Shown here in pieces: positions 19,215 through 28,426 of a stretch of 64,000 nucleotides of DNA (position 1 is the stretch's first letter; each line of letters opens with the position of its first letter). Below the pieces are notes generated by a model that was given only the letters and a program-made list of their open reading frames with translations, made no database searches and was not told where the DNA came from. Made by a program: the position numbers and the translations under genes. The stretch is from positions 1 through 64,000 of the forward strand of contig NZ_BAYB01000036.1 in NCBI RefSeq assembly GCF_000685035.1, written 5' to 3'. Source of the DNA: Paraburkholderia ferrariae NBRC 106233. Lineage in GTDB: Bacteria; Pseudomonadota; Gammaproteobacteria; Burkholderiales; Burkholderiaceae.

Positions 19215-19418
19215 AGCGGTTTCTCCCTTTTTTATGCCGGGCCGGCTCGATACGGAGTTCGATACGGAGCCGGTCGCCGGGCGATCCTCGTTAGTCCAGC
19301 CGGACCCCGCGAAGGTTCACGCCGGCCGCGCCGCTGCGGCCCTATACCACAGCAGCGCGGAGCACGACGAAGGAGAAAGCAGGACCGGCCCCGAAAACAC
19401 CGGCCGGTGCGCTGCAAA

Positions 19419-20771
19419 CTACTTCAGGTATCCCGCCTGACGCATGGCGCGCTCCGTGGCGGATTGCCCGGCCTGCAACGCCTGATCCACCGTCAACTGC
19501 CCAGCCAGTGCACCGGCAATACTCTGCCCGACCATCGCGCCGAACGACTGGAATTCGGGTATGGCCACGAACTGGATGCCCGTGTACGGCACGGGTTTCG
19601 CAGTCGGATGCGTGGGGTCCGCGGTCTCGATCGCCTTCTGGACGAACCCGGCGAACGGTGCCGCCTGCTTGTACTCGGCGATCTGATAGGTCGAAAGCCG
19701 GGTACCCGGCGGCAGCGAAGCCCAGCCGATATCGGAACCCACCATCCTGATGTATTGCTTCGAAGTCGCCCACTCGATGAACTTCTTCGCCGCATCCTGG
19801 GATCGCGAGGTCTTGGGAACCGCGAACGCCCACGACCAGAGCCACTGCGACCCGTTGCGCGTGGCCTGGACCGGCGCCGGGGCAAAGCCCACCTTGTCGG
19901 AGACGGACGACTCCTTGGGGTTGTAGAGAATGCCCGCGGCGCTGGTGGCGTCCACCCAGATCGCGCACTTTCCGCTCGTCATCAACGAAAGGTTTTCATT
20001 GAAGCCGTTCGAGCTGGCGCCCGGAGGGCCATCCCGTTTCATCAGGTCCACGTAAAAGTCGATCGCGCTTTTCCATTCGGGCGACGTGATCTGAGGCTGC
20101 CATTTTTCGTCGAACCAGCGCCCGCCGAACGTGTTCACGAGCGTGCCGACATAGGCCATGTTCTCGCCCCAGCCCGCCTTGCCGCGCAGGCAGATGCCAT
20201 AAACGCCGTTGGCCTTGTCGGTCAACTTGTCGGCAAGCTGTGCGATCTGCGCGTAGGTCGGCTGGCTCGGCATCGTGAGGCCCTTCGCCGCGAACAGGTC
20301 CTTGCGATAGAACGTCATCGAACTTTCCGCGTTGAACGGCAGCGCATATAACGTGCCGCCATAGGAGAGGCCGTCGCGGACCGTCTTGAACAGGTCGTTG
20401 GTATCGTAGTCCGCCGGCAGATTGTTGAGCGGAACGAGCCAGCCACGCTTCGCCCAAAGCGGGGCTTCGTAAAGACCAATCATCAGTACATCGAACTGTC
20501 CGCTGTTGGTCGTAATGTCAGTGGTCAGTCTCTGGCGCAGTACGTTTTCTTCGAGAATCAACCAGTTTAGTTTGATATCCGGGTTCGCTTTCTCGAACTC
20601 GGACGAAAGCTTCTTGAGTTCGATCTGATCGTTGTTGTTCGGCACCCCGATCGTCAACGTCGTCGCGTGTGCGGTGCTCGCGACCACCATGCCGAAAAGG
20701 GTCGCCAGGAGCAACCATCGCCGGCGGAGTGCGGGCAGAATCCGGCGACTGATACCAGGCTTCATCTTCAT
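19419..20771 (-). CDS. polyol-binding ABC transporter solute-binding protein (SmoE/MtlE-like)
   Basis: A 450-residue periplasmic binding protein of the CUT1 class. The start ATG 20771 follows CTGAGGAGACGAAA. A basic N-terminus and hydrophobic core end at a STAHA-TT cleavage site near residue 40. The sequence follows sorbitol/mannitol-binding SmoE closely: LEENVLRQRLTTDITT, GICLRGKAGWGENMAY and GPPGASSNGFNENLSL. No CUT1 permease or ATPase is adjacent. It is the last gene of an operon that already has a ribose-type importer with its own binding protein. It must use distant permeases or be left over from a lost transporter. Confidence 0.88.
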   Translation of the reverse strand: MKMKPGISRRILPALRRRWLLLATLFGMVVASTAHATTLTIGVPNNNDQIELKKLSSEFEKANPDIKLNWLILEENVLRQRLTTDITTNSGQFDVLMIGLYEAPLWAKRGWLVPLNNLPADYDTNDLFKTVRDGLSYGGTLYALPFNAESSMTFYRKDLFAAKGLTMPSQPTYAQIAQLADKLTDKANGVYGICLRGKAGWGENMAYVGTLVNTFGGRWFDEKWQPQITSPEWKSAIDFYVDLMKRDGPPGASSNGFNENLSLMTSGKCAIWVDATSAAGILYNPKESSVSDKVGFAPAPVQATRNGSQWLWSWAFAVPKTSRSQDAAKKFIEWATSKQYIRMVGSDIGWASLPPGTRLSTYQIAEYKQAAPFAGFVQKAIETADPTHPTAKPVPYTGIQFVAIPEFQSFGAMVGQSIAGALAGQLTVDQALQAGQSATERAMRQAGYLK

Positions 20772-20916
20772 TTTCGTCTCCTCAGTTTCCATCGTGCATA
20801 GATTGCGTACCGGGCTCTCCCTTGAACGGAAAGCCGGCCACCAGACTGCATTACCCACGAAGCGGAAGATCAGGACTTCTCTTTACTTCTGCTTTCCCGC
20901 CTCACCGGACCGCGAC

Positions 20917-21675
20917 TCATGTAATGGTGTATCCGCCGTCGACGAGCAGATTCGCGCCGTTGACCATGGCAGCCTCGCCACTCGCGAGATACAGGATCGC
21001 GGCAGCGATTTCATCCGGTCTTGCAAAGCGGCGGGTAGGGATCGTGGCACGCGCGCGTTCGCCCTTTTCTCCCGCCCATCCGCTCAACCCGAGTTCCGTT
21101 TCCACCACGGTCGGTGAAATCGCATTGACCGTGACACCGCGCGGCCCCCATTCGAGCGCCATGCAGTTCGTCAGGCCAATCACGCCGGCCTTGCTCGCGC
21201 AATAGGCCAGGTGCCCCTCGATGCCAATCACGGCCGCCTGCGAAGCCAGATTGACGATTCTTCCCTGCTTGCGTGCGAGCATCCCCGGCGCGAATGCGCG
21301 GGCCACCAGAAACGGCCCCGTGAGGTTCACGGCGATCGTCTTGTCCCACGTCGCCAGCGGAAAGCCTTCGGCAGGCGCAAGCGGACCGATGCCGGCGTTA
21401 TTGACCAGCACGTCCACGCGGCCAAAACGCGCAATGACTTCGTTCGCAATGCGCCCGACCGCATCGGCATCGCTCACGTCGACCGTCCAGCCCTGGTGAG
21501 CCGGCCCCAGCGCCGAGGCCACTTCCAGCACGGCCGGGGAGCGGTCCAGGAGCGCCACGGACGCCCCCGCCCGCGCGAAGTGTTCGGCCGTCGTACGGCC
21601 GATACCCGCCGCCGCGCCGGTAATGGCGACAACCGTATTCTGGAAACGGTAGGTCGCATTCGAATGAGTGGTCAT
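20917..21675 (-). CDS. SDR-family dehydrogenase, second of the polyol operon
   Basis: A 252-residue classical short-chain dehydrogenase. The NAD(P)-binding GAAAGIG lies near the N-terminus, NNAGI follows, the catalytic Ser is in NLASQAA and the Tyr/Lys in YCASK. Acidic Asp at the end of strand 2 (LLDRS) suggests NAD+ preference. It resembles polyol and D-threitol/xylitol-type dehydrogenases (GolD-like). ATG 21675 is preferred because AAGGGG lies at the right distance; ATG 21681 is too close to it. Likely task: a second oxidation or reduction of a polyol or ketose. The exact substrate is unknown. Confidence 0.85.
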   Translation of the reverse strand: MTTHSNATYRFQNTVVAITGAAAGIGRTTAEHFARAGASVALLDRSPAVLEVASALGPAHQGWTVDVSDADAVGRIANEVIARFGRVDVLVNNAGIGPLAPAEGFPLATWDKTIAVNLTGPFLVARAFAPGMLARKQGRIVNLASQAAVIGIEGHLAYCASKAGVIGLTNCMALEWGPRGVTVNAISPTVVETELGLSGWAGEKGERARATIPTRRFARPDEIAAAILYLASGEAAMVNGANLLVDGGYTIT

Positions 21676-21762
21676 GCGCATTCCCCTTAGCGTTGGGTTG
21701 CGAAACAGTCAGACAGGAAACCGGCGAGCGGCACCGTCGCGGCGCATCGCATCGGCGTACCG

Positions 21763-22539
21763 CTAGCTCATCCAGTTGCCCCCATCCACGTTGAGCGTCT
21801 GCGCGGTGATGTAATCGGCCTCGGATGAAGCGAGAAACACGGCCGCACCGGTCAGATCGCCGGGACGCCCCATGCGTCCCAGCGGAACGGCCTCTCCAAC
21901 CAGCCGCTTCTTCTCGCCAACGGGCCGGTTTTCGTAACGCGCGAAAAGCGCATCCACCTCTTTCCACATCGGCGTATCGATCACGCCGGGCGCAATGCCG
22001 TTGACGTTGATGCGATGCGGCGCCAGCGCCAGTGCCGCCGACTGCGTGTAGCTGATGACGGCGGCCTTGCTCGCGCAATAGTGCGAGGCGAGCGCTTCGC
22101 CCCGGCGACCGGCCTGCGAAGCCATGTTGACGATCTTCCCACCCCCGCCCTGTTCGACCATCTGCCGGGCGACACGCTGCATCAGAAAGAACATGCCCTT
22201 GACGTTGACCGCGAATATCCGCTCGAAGATCTCCCACGACTCGTCCAGCAGCGGCCGCATGTCGAATACAGCGGCGTTGTTGAAGAGAATGTCCACCCGG
22301 CCGAAGCGCGCAACAGTCGAACTGACGATAGCGTCGATGCTCTCGCGTTGGGTCACGTCGGCCTGAATGAGGTGGAGCCGGTCCTTTTCGGCATCAGCAT
22401 AGACCGACTCGAGTTCGGCTTGCCGCTTGATATCGACCACCGCCACTCGCGCGCCTTCGTCGAGATAGCGGCGAACGACCGCTTCGCCGATGCCCGTGCC
22501 GCCGCCTGTCACGATGGCCACCTTGTCTTTCAGTTGCAT
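21763..22539 (-). CDS. SmoS-like polyol (sorbitol/galactitol) dehydrogenase
   Basis: A 258-residue SDR very close to Rhodobacter SmoS, which oxidises D-glucitol to D-fructose and galactitol to D-tagatose. Shared blocks are NMASQAGRRGEAL, HYCASKAAVISYTQSA, NVNGIAPGVIDTPMW, GEKKRLVGEAVPLGRMGR and a QTLNVDGGNWMS C-terminus. Cofactor motif GGGTGIG, Asp at the strand-2 end (NAD+), and the Ser-Tyr-Lys triad are intact. Start ATG 22539, preceded by AAGGGG; a possible upstream start at 22572 adds 11 residues. With the kinase and the GatZ-like protein it suggests a route through D-tagatose. Confidence 0.88.
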   Translation of the reverse strand: MQLKDKVAIVTGGGTGIGEAVVRRYLDEGARVAVVDIKRQAELESVYADAEKDRLHLIQADVTQRESIDAIVSSTVARFGRVDILFNNAAVFDMRPLLDESWEIFERIFAVNVKGMFFLMQRVARQMVEQGGGGKIVNMASQAGRRGEALASHYCASKAAVISYTQSAALALAPHRINVNGIAPGVIDTPMWKEVDALFARYENRPVGEKKRLVGEAVPLGRMGRPGDLTGAAVFLASSEADYITAQTLNVDGGNWMS

Positions 22540-22666
22540 CGCCGAACCCCTTCCATTGGAAGTATTTTCCATAAAATCAGGACACCTATAGACATTGATG
22601 CCAGGTTATCGCCATATCAACCGTCGCTGGCCTGGTCCTTCTCCACCATCCAGCCTGAAACCGGTC

Positions 22667-23950
22667 TCACGCGCGGCAAGCCGCAGCGTAAGCACCAATG
22701 ACCCCGCGCACCTTGCTCTGGATGAGGCCCATCGGCGAGGTGTCGATCAACCCGCTGCGGAGTTGCCAGTATTGCTCCGGCAGATAGCGGCTAAGCAGGT
22801 TTTCGGGAATCGCGACCTCGCTCAGGTTGCGGACCAGCTTCTGCGCGGCCGCATCGATCTCGGGATCGGCCCAGTAGTAGCGGATCCGGTCGCTGTAGCT
22901 ATAGACCCTCAGCAGCCGCTTCTCCTGCTCGTTGCCGTGGTAGTACCGCTCCCAGTTATCCGGTTTGGACACCATCACCTTCTCGACCACACCGCGGAGA
23001 TCGGACCGGGCCCGCTCCGGAACGAGTTCGGCTTCGATATCGGCGAGCGCATAGAGCGCCTCGCGCAGCGCGAAGGTCACACCGGGGCCGACCTTCAGAA
23101 TGGCGAAGCCATCTTCCACGAGGGCAGCGAGCGCTTCCGGCTTCTGGTAGTCGGTCGAGTGCGCCTCGAAAACCATCCCGGGCACCTTTGCGAGCACGGC
23201 GGAGAGCCCGGTTGCCAGCGCCGGCTGGTAATCCACCACCTTCGTATGATCGAATTCGACACCGGGCTGTACCACCAGGGCGATCACCCGAGCCCACGCG
23301 TCGTCGAGTCCGCGCGCGCGCCACGCCGCGCGATGAATCGCGACCGTATCCAGTGCCGCATTCGCGTGCGTCACCTCGACCGTGTCGAGGTCCTCCGCCG
23401 CGCCGCCGGGAACCGGCACCTCGGTGCCGATGATGTACGCGGGCTTGCGCGCGTTCCCCTCGCGGGCCGCCGCCGCCTCGGCGACGGCACACAGGCGCGA
23501 GGCCCGCTCCGCAACGACATCGTCCGAGAGACGATGCGGGTCGCCGCCGCAGCTCATGCTGGTATCGAGGTGGATTTTGGTGAACCCTGCCGAAACATAG
23601 GCGTCGATCAGCGCCTCCGCGCGCTGCATGGCCTCCTCGGCGAGTAGGCTGCGCCACGCATTCGGCCCCAGGTGATCGCCACCGAGAATCAGGCGCGAGC
23701 GCGGAAAGCCCACGCGGTCGGCAATGAGGTGCGTGAAACGCACGAAGTCCGCCGGCTTCATCCCGGTATAGCCGCCGAACTGATCGACCTGGTTCGAGGT
23801 GGACTCGATCAGCAGCGGCGTGTCGTCCACCAGCGCCTGCCTCATCGCCGCGCCGAGAACCCACGGATGAGCCGAGCAGATCGAATAGATGCCCTTGAGT
23901 CTGCGTGCCGCGCCCTCGTCCCCCGAGAGCCGGGCTACCACGTTAGCCAT
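22667..23950 (-). CDS. GatZ/KbaZ-family protein; likely D-tagatose 6-phosphate 4-epimerase
   Basis: A 427-residue member of PF08013. It contains GIYSICSAHPWVLGAAM, ESTSNQVDQFGGYTG, GGDHLGPNAW, HLDTSMSC and YIIGTEVPVPGG, all hallmarks of the family. GatZ/KbaZ were first described as partners of the class II tagatose-bisphosphate aldolase. No GatY/KbaY aldolase is encoded here. In Agrobacterium, a PF08013 protein paired with a PfkB kinase converts D-tagatose 6-phosphate to D-fructose 6-phosphate, and that function fits this context best. The start at 23950 overlaps the kinase stop by 8 bases (ATGGCTAA), indicating coupling. Confidence 0.88.
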   Translation of the reverse strand: MANVVARLSGDEGAARRLKGIYSICSAHPWVLGAAMRQALVDDTPLLIESTSNQVDQFGGYTGMKPADFVRFTHLIADRVGFPRSRLILGGDHLGPNAWRSLLAEEAMQRAEALIDAYVSAGFTKIHLDTSMSCGGDPHRLSDDVVAERASRLCAVAEAAAAREGNARKPAYIIGTEVPVPGGAAEDLDTVEVTHANAALDTVAIHRAAWRARGLDDAWARVIALVVQPGVEFDHTKVVDYQPALATGLSAVLAKVPGMVFEAHSTDYQKPEALAALVEDGFAILKVGPGVTFALREALYALADIEAELVPERARSDLRGVVEKVMVSKPDNWERYYHGNEQEKRLLRVYSYSDRIRYYWADPEIDAAAQKLVRNLSEVAIPENLLSRYLPEQYWQLRSGLIDTSPMGLIQSKVRGVIGAYAAACRA

Positions 23951-24929
23951 GAGATTGCTCCGAGGCGTGTGAAATGAAATCGTCGAGCTCGGCAAGCGTC
24001 GCCGTTCCCTCCATCGGGCCACGCTGGGTCACGGCTCGCGCACCGGCCGCGCAGGCATAGGTCAACGCTCGCTCGATAGCGAACCCCTGCGCACGGCAGG
24101 CAATGTACGTACCGCCAAAGCAGTCGCCCGCGCCGGTCGGATCGATCTCGTCCACGCGCAGCGCGGGCAGGTCGTGCTCTGCCGAGCCGTCGTAATAGCT
24201 GCACCCGTCCTTCCCGCGCTTGATCACGATCTCGCGAACCCCGCGCTTGAGAATTTCCTCGATCGCGCCTCGCTCGCTGCTTGCGCTGGCAAGCAGCATC
24301 ACCTCGTGCCCGCTAGGCAGAAAAACATCGGTGTAGTCGAGGATGAAGTCCAGCGCCTCCCGCATCTCAGGAATGCGAAGCATCTCCTTGCGAATGTTCG
24401 GATCGAAGCTTACTGTGCCGCCATGACCCTTGACGGTCTCGATGACCTTCTTCATCGCCTCGATGATGCGAAACGAAAACAGCGACGAACCCATCACATG
24501 AAAGTGACTGCATTGCCGGAGCAAATCGTCGCGGATATTGCCGACCGAGAGATGTCCTGAAGCGCTGTTGGCGATGTTGTAAATAAAGTCGCGGTCGCCA
24601 TCCTCGCGATAGGTCACGAATGCGCTTCCCGTCGTCGCGGTCTTGATCACCGAAATGCCCGAGACGTTCACGCCGTCGACACGCAGACGCTCGACGTTGA
24701 GCACGCCGAAATCGTCGTCGCCCACGCAGCCGATCATCGCGCAGGGGCTTCCGACCTTCGCGACCTGGTCGATGAAAATGGCCGGGGCGCCGCTCGCGTA
24801 CGGGCCGATGAGCGTACCAGGCTCGCGGAAGGACTGCCCGCGCTCCGTGGCCATGATTTCGACCAGAATTTCGCCCATCGTCAGGATGTAGCCGGGTTTT
24901 CCGGGTTGATGGAATGCAGTGTCAGCCAT
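23943..24929 (-). CDS. PfkB-family sugar kinase (probable D-tagatose kinase)
   Basis: A 328-residue ribokinase-fold kinase. The N-terminal GEILVEIMA strand, a sugar-binding GPYASGAPAIF stretch and the C-terminal DPTGAGDCFGG, holding the catalytic base and anion hole, are intact. It lies between the importer and the GatZ-like gene, overlapping both by 8 bases (ATGGCTGA at 24922-24929). From this context it should phosphorylate the free ketose made by the dehydrogenase, most likely D-tagatose at C6. Sequence alone cannot exclude fructose or another ketose. Confidence 0.88.
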   Translation of the reverse strand: MADTAFHQPGKPGYILTMGEILVEIMATERGQSFREPGTLIGPYASGAPAIFIDQVAKVGSPCAMIGCVGDDDFGVLNVERLRVDGVNVSGISVIKTATTGSAFVTYREDGDRDFIYNIANSASGHLSVGNIRDDLLRQCSHFHVMGSSLFSFRIIEAMKKVIETVKGHGGTVSFDPNIRKEMLRIPEMREALDFILDYTDVFLPSGHEVMLLASASSERGAIEEILKRGVREIVIKRGKDGCSYYDGSAEHDLPALRVDEIDPTGAGDCFGGTYIACRAQGFAIERALTYACAAGARAVTQRGPMEGTATLAELDDFISHASEQSHG

Positions 24930-25926
24930 GGCGTTTCTTCGTTTGAACGTCGATGCAAACGGCGACGAGAATCACGACGCCCTTTACGATCAGTTGATAG
25001 AAATACGGAACACTCAGCAAATTCATGCCGTTGTTGATCACGCCGATGATGAGGGCGCCGATGAGCGTGCCCGCGATCGTCCCGTAGCCGCCGTTCAGGC
25101 TCGTGCCGCCCAGCACCGCGGCAGCGATGGCGTCGAGCTCATAACCGAGGCCCGCGTTGGGTTGCGCCGAATACAGGCGCGAAGTTATCAGTACGCCGCC
25201 GATGCTGGCGAGCAATCCTGAGACCATGAAAATGGCAATCCTCAGACGCTTTACGTTGATGCCCGAATAGAGCGCCGCCTCGCGATTGCCGCCCGCGAGG
25301 TAGGCTTTGCGGCCGAACACCGTTTTCGACAGGACGAAATGGTTGAGGACGAGCAGGATGCCGAGGACCCAGATCGGCACGGCAACGCCAAGGACCGTGC
25401 CGTTTCCCAGCGCGGCAAAACGGTCGTCGTCGATCGAAATGGGCACGCCGCCCGAAGTGATGTAGGCCAGCCCGCGGAACACGCCCATCGTTGCCACGGT
25501 GACGATGAACGACGGAATCGTGAGGAGTGCCGTAAGGCTGCCGTTGACGAAGCCGAGTACGAGGCCCGTCGCCATGGCCAGCAAGACAGCCAGTGCGGGA
25601 TGCACGCCGTGCTGCATCGCAAAGGCGGCAACGGTCCCGACGAGCGCCATGACCGCGCCGACCGAGAGGTCGATATCGCCCAGCAGCAGCACATACGTCA
25701 TGCCGAAGCCGAGGATGGCGATGATGGACACCTGCATGACGATGTTCAGCAGATTGCCCAGCGTCAGGAAGTCCGACGACAACACGGCGAACAGTGCGCA
25801 AAGCAGCACCAGGCCGCACACGATCCCGCCGTAGTGGCGCAGCCATTTCGAAAGCCGGGTCGCGCCCTTCGTGCGGCCGGCCCTATCTCCGGCCACGCCA
25901 TCCGGGCTGATTTCAGTGGATTTCAT
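24922..25926 (-). CDS. ribose-type ABC transporter permease (CUT2)
   Basis: A 334-residue RbsC-like inner-membrane permease with about 8-10 helices. Conserved blocks include LLGDIDLSVGAVMALVG and IAAAVLGGTSLNGGYGTI near the C-terminus. The N-terminal 30 residues are polar and precede the first helix. It overlaps the ATPase gene by 4 bases (ATGA) and the kinase by 8, so the operon is tightly packed. It forms one importer with the products of 25923-27509 and 27506-28405. Confidence 0.92.
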   Translation of the reverse strand: MKSTEISPDGVAGDRAGRTKGATRLSKWLRHYGGIVCGLVLLCALFAVLSSDFLTLGNLLNIVMQVSIIAILGFGMTYVLLLGDIDLSVGAVMALVGTVAAFAMQHGVHPALAVLLAMATGLVLGFVNGSLTALLTIPSFIVTVATMGVFRGLAYITSGGVPISIDDDRFAALGNGTVLGVAVPIWVLGILLVLNHFVLSKTVFGRKAYLAGGNREAALYSGINVKRLRIAIFMVSGLLASIGGVLITSRLYSAQPNAGLGYELDAIAAAVLGGTSLNGGYGTIAGTLIGALIIGVINNGMNLLSVPYFYQLIVKGVVILVAVCIDVQTKKRHG

Positions 25927-27509
25927 GCTTGTACGGCTCCTGTTGCATACGACATGACGGTCTCCTGCGTGAGCCCCGCCGTTTCGAATTCCTTGACGAT
26001 GCGCTTCTCGCGCATCACCACGAGACGATCGCTCATGGCCAGCGCCTCGGGCAATTCGGAGGACACCAGAATGATCGCGGTGCCGGCGTCGGCCAGTTCG
26101 CGCATCACCCGATAGATCTCGAACTTCGCCCCGACGTCCACGCCGCGCGTCGGCTCATCGAGTATCAATACACGCGGCTTGAGCGACAGCCATTTCGAAA
26201 AGACCACTTTCTGCTGGTTGCCGCCGCTCAGGTTGCCGACTGCCTGATGCGGCCCGGCCGCGCGGATCTTCATGCGCGAAATGGCGTCGCGCGTCTCGCG
26301 CTCCTCGAACCTGCTGTCGAGAATGCCGAAGCGCGAGCCCTTTCTCTCGAAGCTCGCCATCGTGACGTTGTGGGCGATCGAGTGCATGAGCACGAGCCCC
26401 TCGTGCTTGCGGTCTTCGGTCACGAACGCAATGCCGGCCGATATGGCGCTTTCGGGCGAGCGCAAACGCAATGGCTTGCCGTTCATTACGATCTGGCCGT
26501 GCGGGCGCCCCACACCGAAGAGGGCATTCATCACATCCGAACGGCCGGCGCCGATCAGCCCGAAGAACCCGACGATCTCGCCGGGCCTCACGTCGAAGCT
26601 GATATCGTGAAACTTCCCCTCGATCGTCAGATGCCTGACTTCCAGCAGCGGCTGCCTCGTGGTGTCGAGCGGGGCGACGCGCGGGGGATACACGTCGCTC
26701 ATCTCCCGCCCCACCATCAGGTTGATCAGCGCGCCGATCGTCGTGGCGCGCTTGTCCTGGGTGCAGATGTATTCCCCATCGCGCATCACCGAAATATCGT
26801 CGGAAATGCGCATGATTTCGTCCATCCGGTGCGAGATGTAGACGACCGCCGCGCCCCGGTCCTTGAGCTTGCCCACGATGTTGAAGAGCACTTCCGCTTC
26901 CCGGTCGCTCAAGGACGAAGTCGGTTCGTCCATGATGACGAGTTCGGCGTTGCGGCTCAGGCCCTTCGCGATTTCGACCAGTTGCCGTTGCGCCATCGAG
27001 AGGCGGGCAACGGGTGTGCTGGCGTCGATGTCGATGCCGAGGTCGTCCAGCAAGCCCTGCGCCCGGCGATAAAGCGACCGGAAGTCGACCACGCCGAAGC
27101 GGCGCGGCTCGTGGCCGGCAAAGATGTTTTCGCCAACGCTCAGGTTGGTCGCGAGGCTGAGCTCCTGATAGATGATCGAGATACCGGCGCCCTGCGCGTC
27201 CGAGGGACGGGCGAACGTCACCTGGCGTCCATGCAGGAGCAGTTCGCCCCGGGTGGGCGCATGCACGCCCGCCAGGATCTTCATCAACGTCGACTTGCCT
27301 GCGCCGTTTTCGCCAAGCAGGGTATGGACCCGGGCGCGATGCAGTGTGAGCGAGACGTTCTTGATGGCCTCCACCGGACCGAACGATTTCGCAATCGAGC
27401 GCAACTCGACAAAAGGGGTGCCGCCCGCTACGGCAAAGCCGGTCCCGGCCGGCATCCGGGGCACGGCGCCCGATGCCTCATGGCGCAGGCTGTTCGGGCG
27501 CGTGCTCAT
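25923..27509 (-). CDS. ribose-type ABC transporter ATPase with two nucleotide-binding domains
   Basis: A 528-residue RbsA/XylG-type fused ATPase. The first domain has Walker A GENGAGKST and Walker B VIMDEPTSSL, with a diverged signature LSMAQRQ. The second has the usual degenerate Walker A GLIGAGRSD, the signature NLSGGNQQKV and Walker B LILDEPTRGVD. About 25 extra residues precede the first domain. It overlaps the binding-protein gene by 4 bases and the permease gene by 4. It energises uptake of the polyol or sugar. Confidence 0.94.
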   Translation of the reverse strand: MSTRPNSLRHEASGAVPRMPAGTGFAVAGGTPFVELRSIAKSFGPVEAIKNVSLTLHRARVHTLLGENGAGKSTLMKILAGVHAPTRGELLLHGRQVTFARPSDAQGAGISIIYQELSLATNLSVGENIFAGHEPRRFGVVDFRSLYRRAQGLLDDLGIDIDASTPVARLSMAQRQLVEIAKGLSRNAELVIMDEPTSSLSDREAEVLFNIVGKLKDRGAAVVYISHRMDEIMRISDDISVMRDGEYICTQDKRATTIGALINLMVGREMSDVYPPRVAPLDTTRQPLLEVRHLTIEGKFHDISFDVRPGEIVGFFGLIGAGRSDVMNALFGVGRPHGQIVMNGKPLRLRSPESAISAGIAFVTEDRKHEGLVLMHSIAHNVTMASFERKGSRFGILDSRFEERETRDAISRMKIRAAGPHQAVGNLSGGNQQKVVFSKWLSLKPRVLILDEPTRGVDVGAKFEIYRVMRELADAGTAIILVSSELPEALAMSDRLVVMREKRIVKEFETAGLTQETVMSYATGAVQA

Positions 27510-28405
27510 TTCGAGGCTTCGTGCAGATAGACGCCCGGTGTCACGGGAATCTCTTTCGGAACCGGTTGCTTCTCGGCCACCTTCACGGCCGTATCGACTG
27601 CGATCGCGCCCATTTTTTCGGGGTACTGACGGATTACGCCAACAAAATTTGGATTTTTGTCGACGGCAGCGCGAGCCTCCGGCATGCCGTCAAAACCGAT
27701 CACCTTGACATGGTTGCCCGCGGACTTCCCGGCCACGGCTGCCGCCATGGCGGCGTCGTCGCCGAATCCGAAGATGCCGTCCAGGTCGGGATGCGCCTGC
27801 AGCATGTTTTGCGCCGTGGTCAGCGCCTCGGCTCGGGTAATGCCCGGCTGAACGGCCACGACCTGCACGCCGGGGCAGGCACCGAGCGCCTGCTTGAAGC
27901 CGTTCACGCGGTCGATGACCGATTGCACCGTCGGGTAGTCGATCACGCCCACCTTGCCCTTGCCGCCGAGGACCTTGCACATCAGTTGCCCGGCCATCTG
28001 TCCGCCGGCATAGTTGTCGGTCGCGATATGGGAGGCGACCTCGACGCCCTGCGCGCCGATATCCACGGTGATGACCGGAATACCGGCCTTTTCGGCAATC
28101 GTGACCGCCGCCTTGACGCCCTTCGAATCGACCGGCGACAGCACGATCACGTTGACCTTGCGCGTGACGAAATCCTGCACGTCGGCGATCTGCTTGCTCA
28201 GGTCCTGGTTCGCAATCGAAATGTCGAGTTTCGCGTTGTCCTTCTGCGCTTCCTGCTTCATCGCATCCGCCAGCGCGACGTAGAACGGATGCTGCTGGGT
28301 CAGCAGCGAGGCACCGATCGTCACCTGGTCGGCGTGAGCGAAAGGTGCAGCGGCAAAGCCCGCGGTGGCGAGAATGGCTGCAATCTGTTTGTGCATCGCC
28401 TTCAT
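27506..28405 (-). CDS. ribose-type ABC transporter sugar-binding protein
   Basis: A 299-residue RbsB-like periplasmic protein. Residues 1-25 form a Sec signal peptide with cleavage near AHA-DQ. The mature part shows QQHPFYVALADAMK, VIVLSPVDSKGV, HIATDNYAGGQMAG and GFGDDAAMAAA, all typical of the pentose/hexose-binding family 4 of CUT2 systems. It is the first structural gene after the regulator, 21 bases downstream of the deoR-type gene. The ligand is inferred to be a hexitol or ketose from the downstream enzymes. Confidence 0.92.
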   Translation of the reverse strand: MKAMHKQIAAILATAGFAAAPFAHADQVTIGASLLTQQHPFYVALADAMKQEAQKDNAKLDISIANQDLSKQIADVQDFVTRKVNVIVLSPVDSKGVKAAVTIAEKAGIPVITVDIGAQGVEVASHIATDNYAGGQMAGQLMCKVLGGKGKVGVIDYPTVQSVIDRVNGFKQALGACPGVQVVAVQPGITRAEALTTAQNMLQAHPDLDGIFGFGDDAAMAAAVAGKSAGNHVKVIGFDGMPEARAAVDKNPNFVGVIRQYPEKMGAIAVDTAVKVAEKQPVPKEIPVTPGVYLHEASK

Positions 28406-28426
28406 GTGTCTCTTCCTCTGGTACGG

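Noticed and set aside
24922-27509. Possible second start and frameshift at the overlaps of the polyol operon
   Set aside because: The 4- and 8-base overlaps (ATGA, ATGGCTGA) are normal translational coupling; all proteins have full length.
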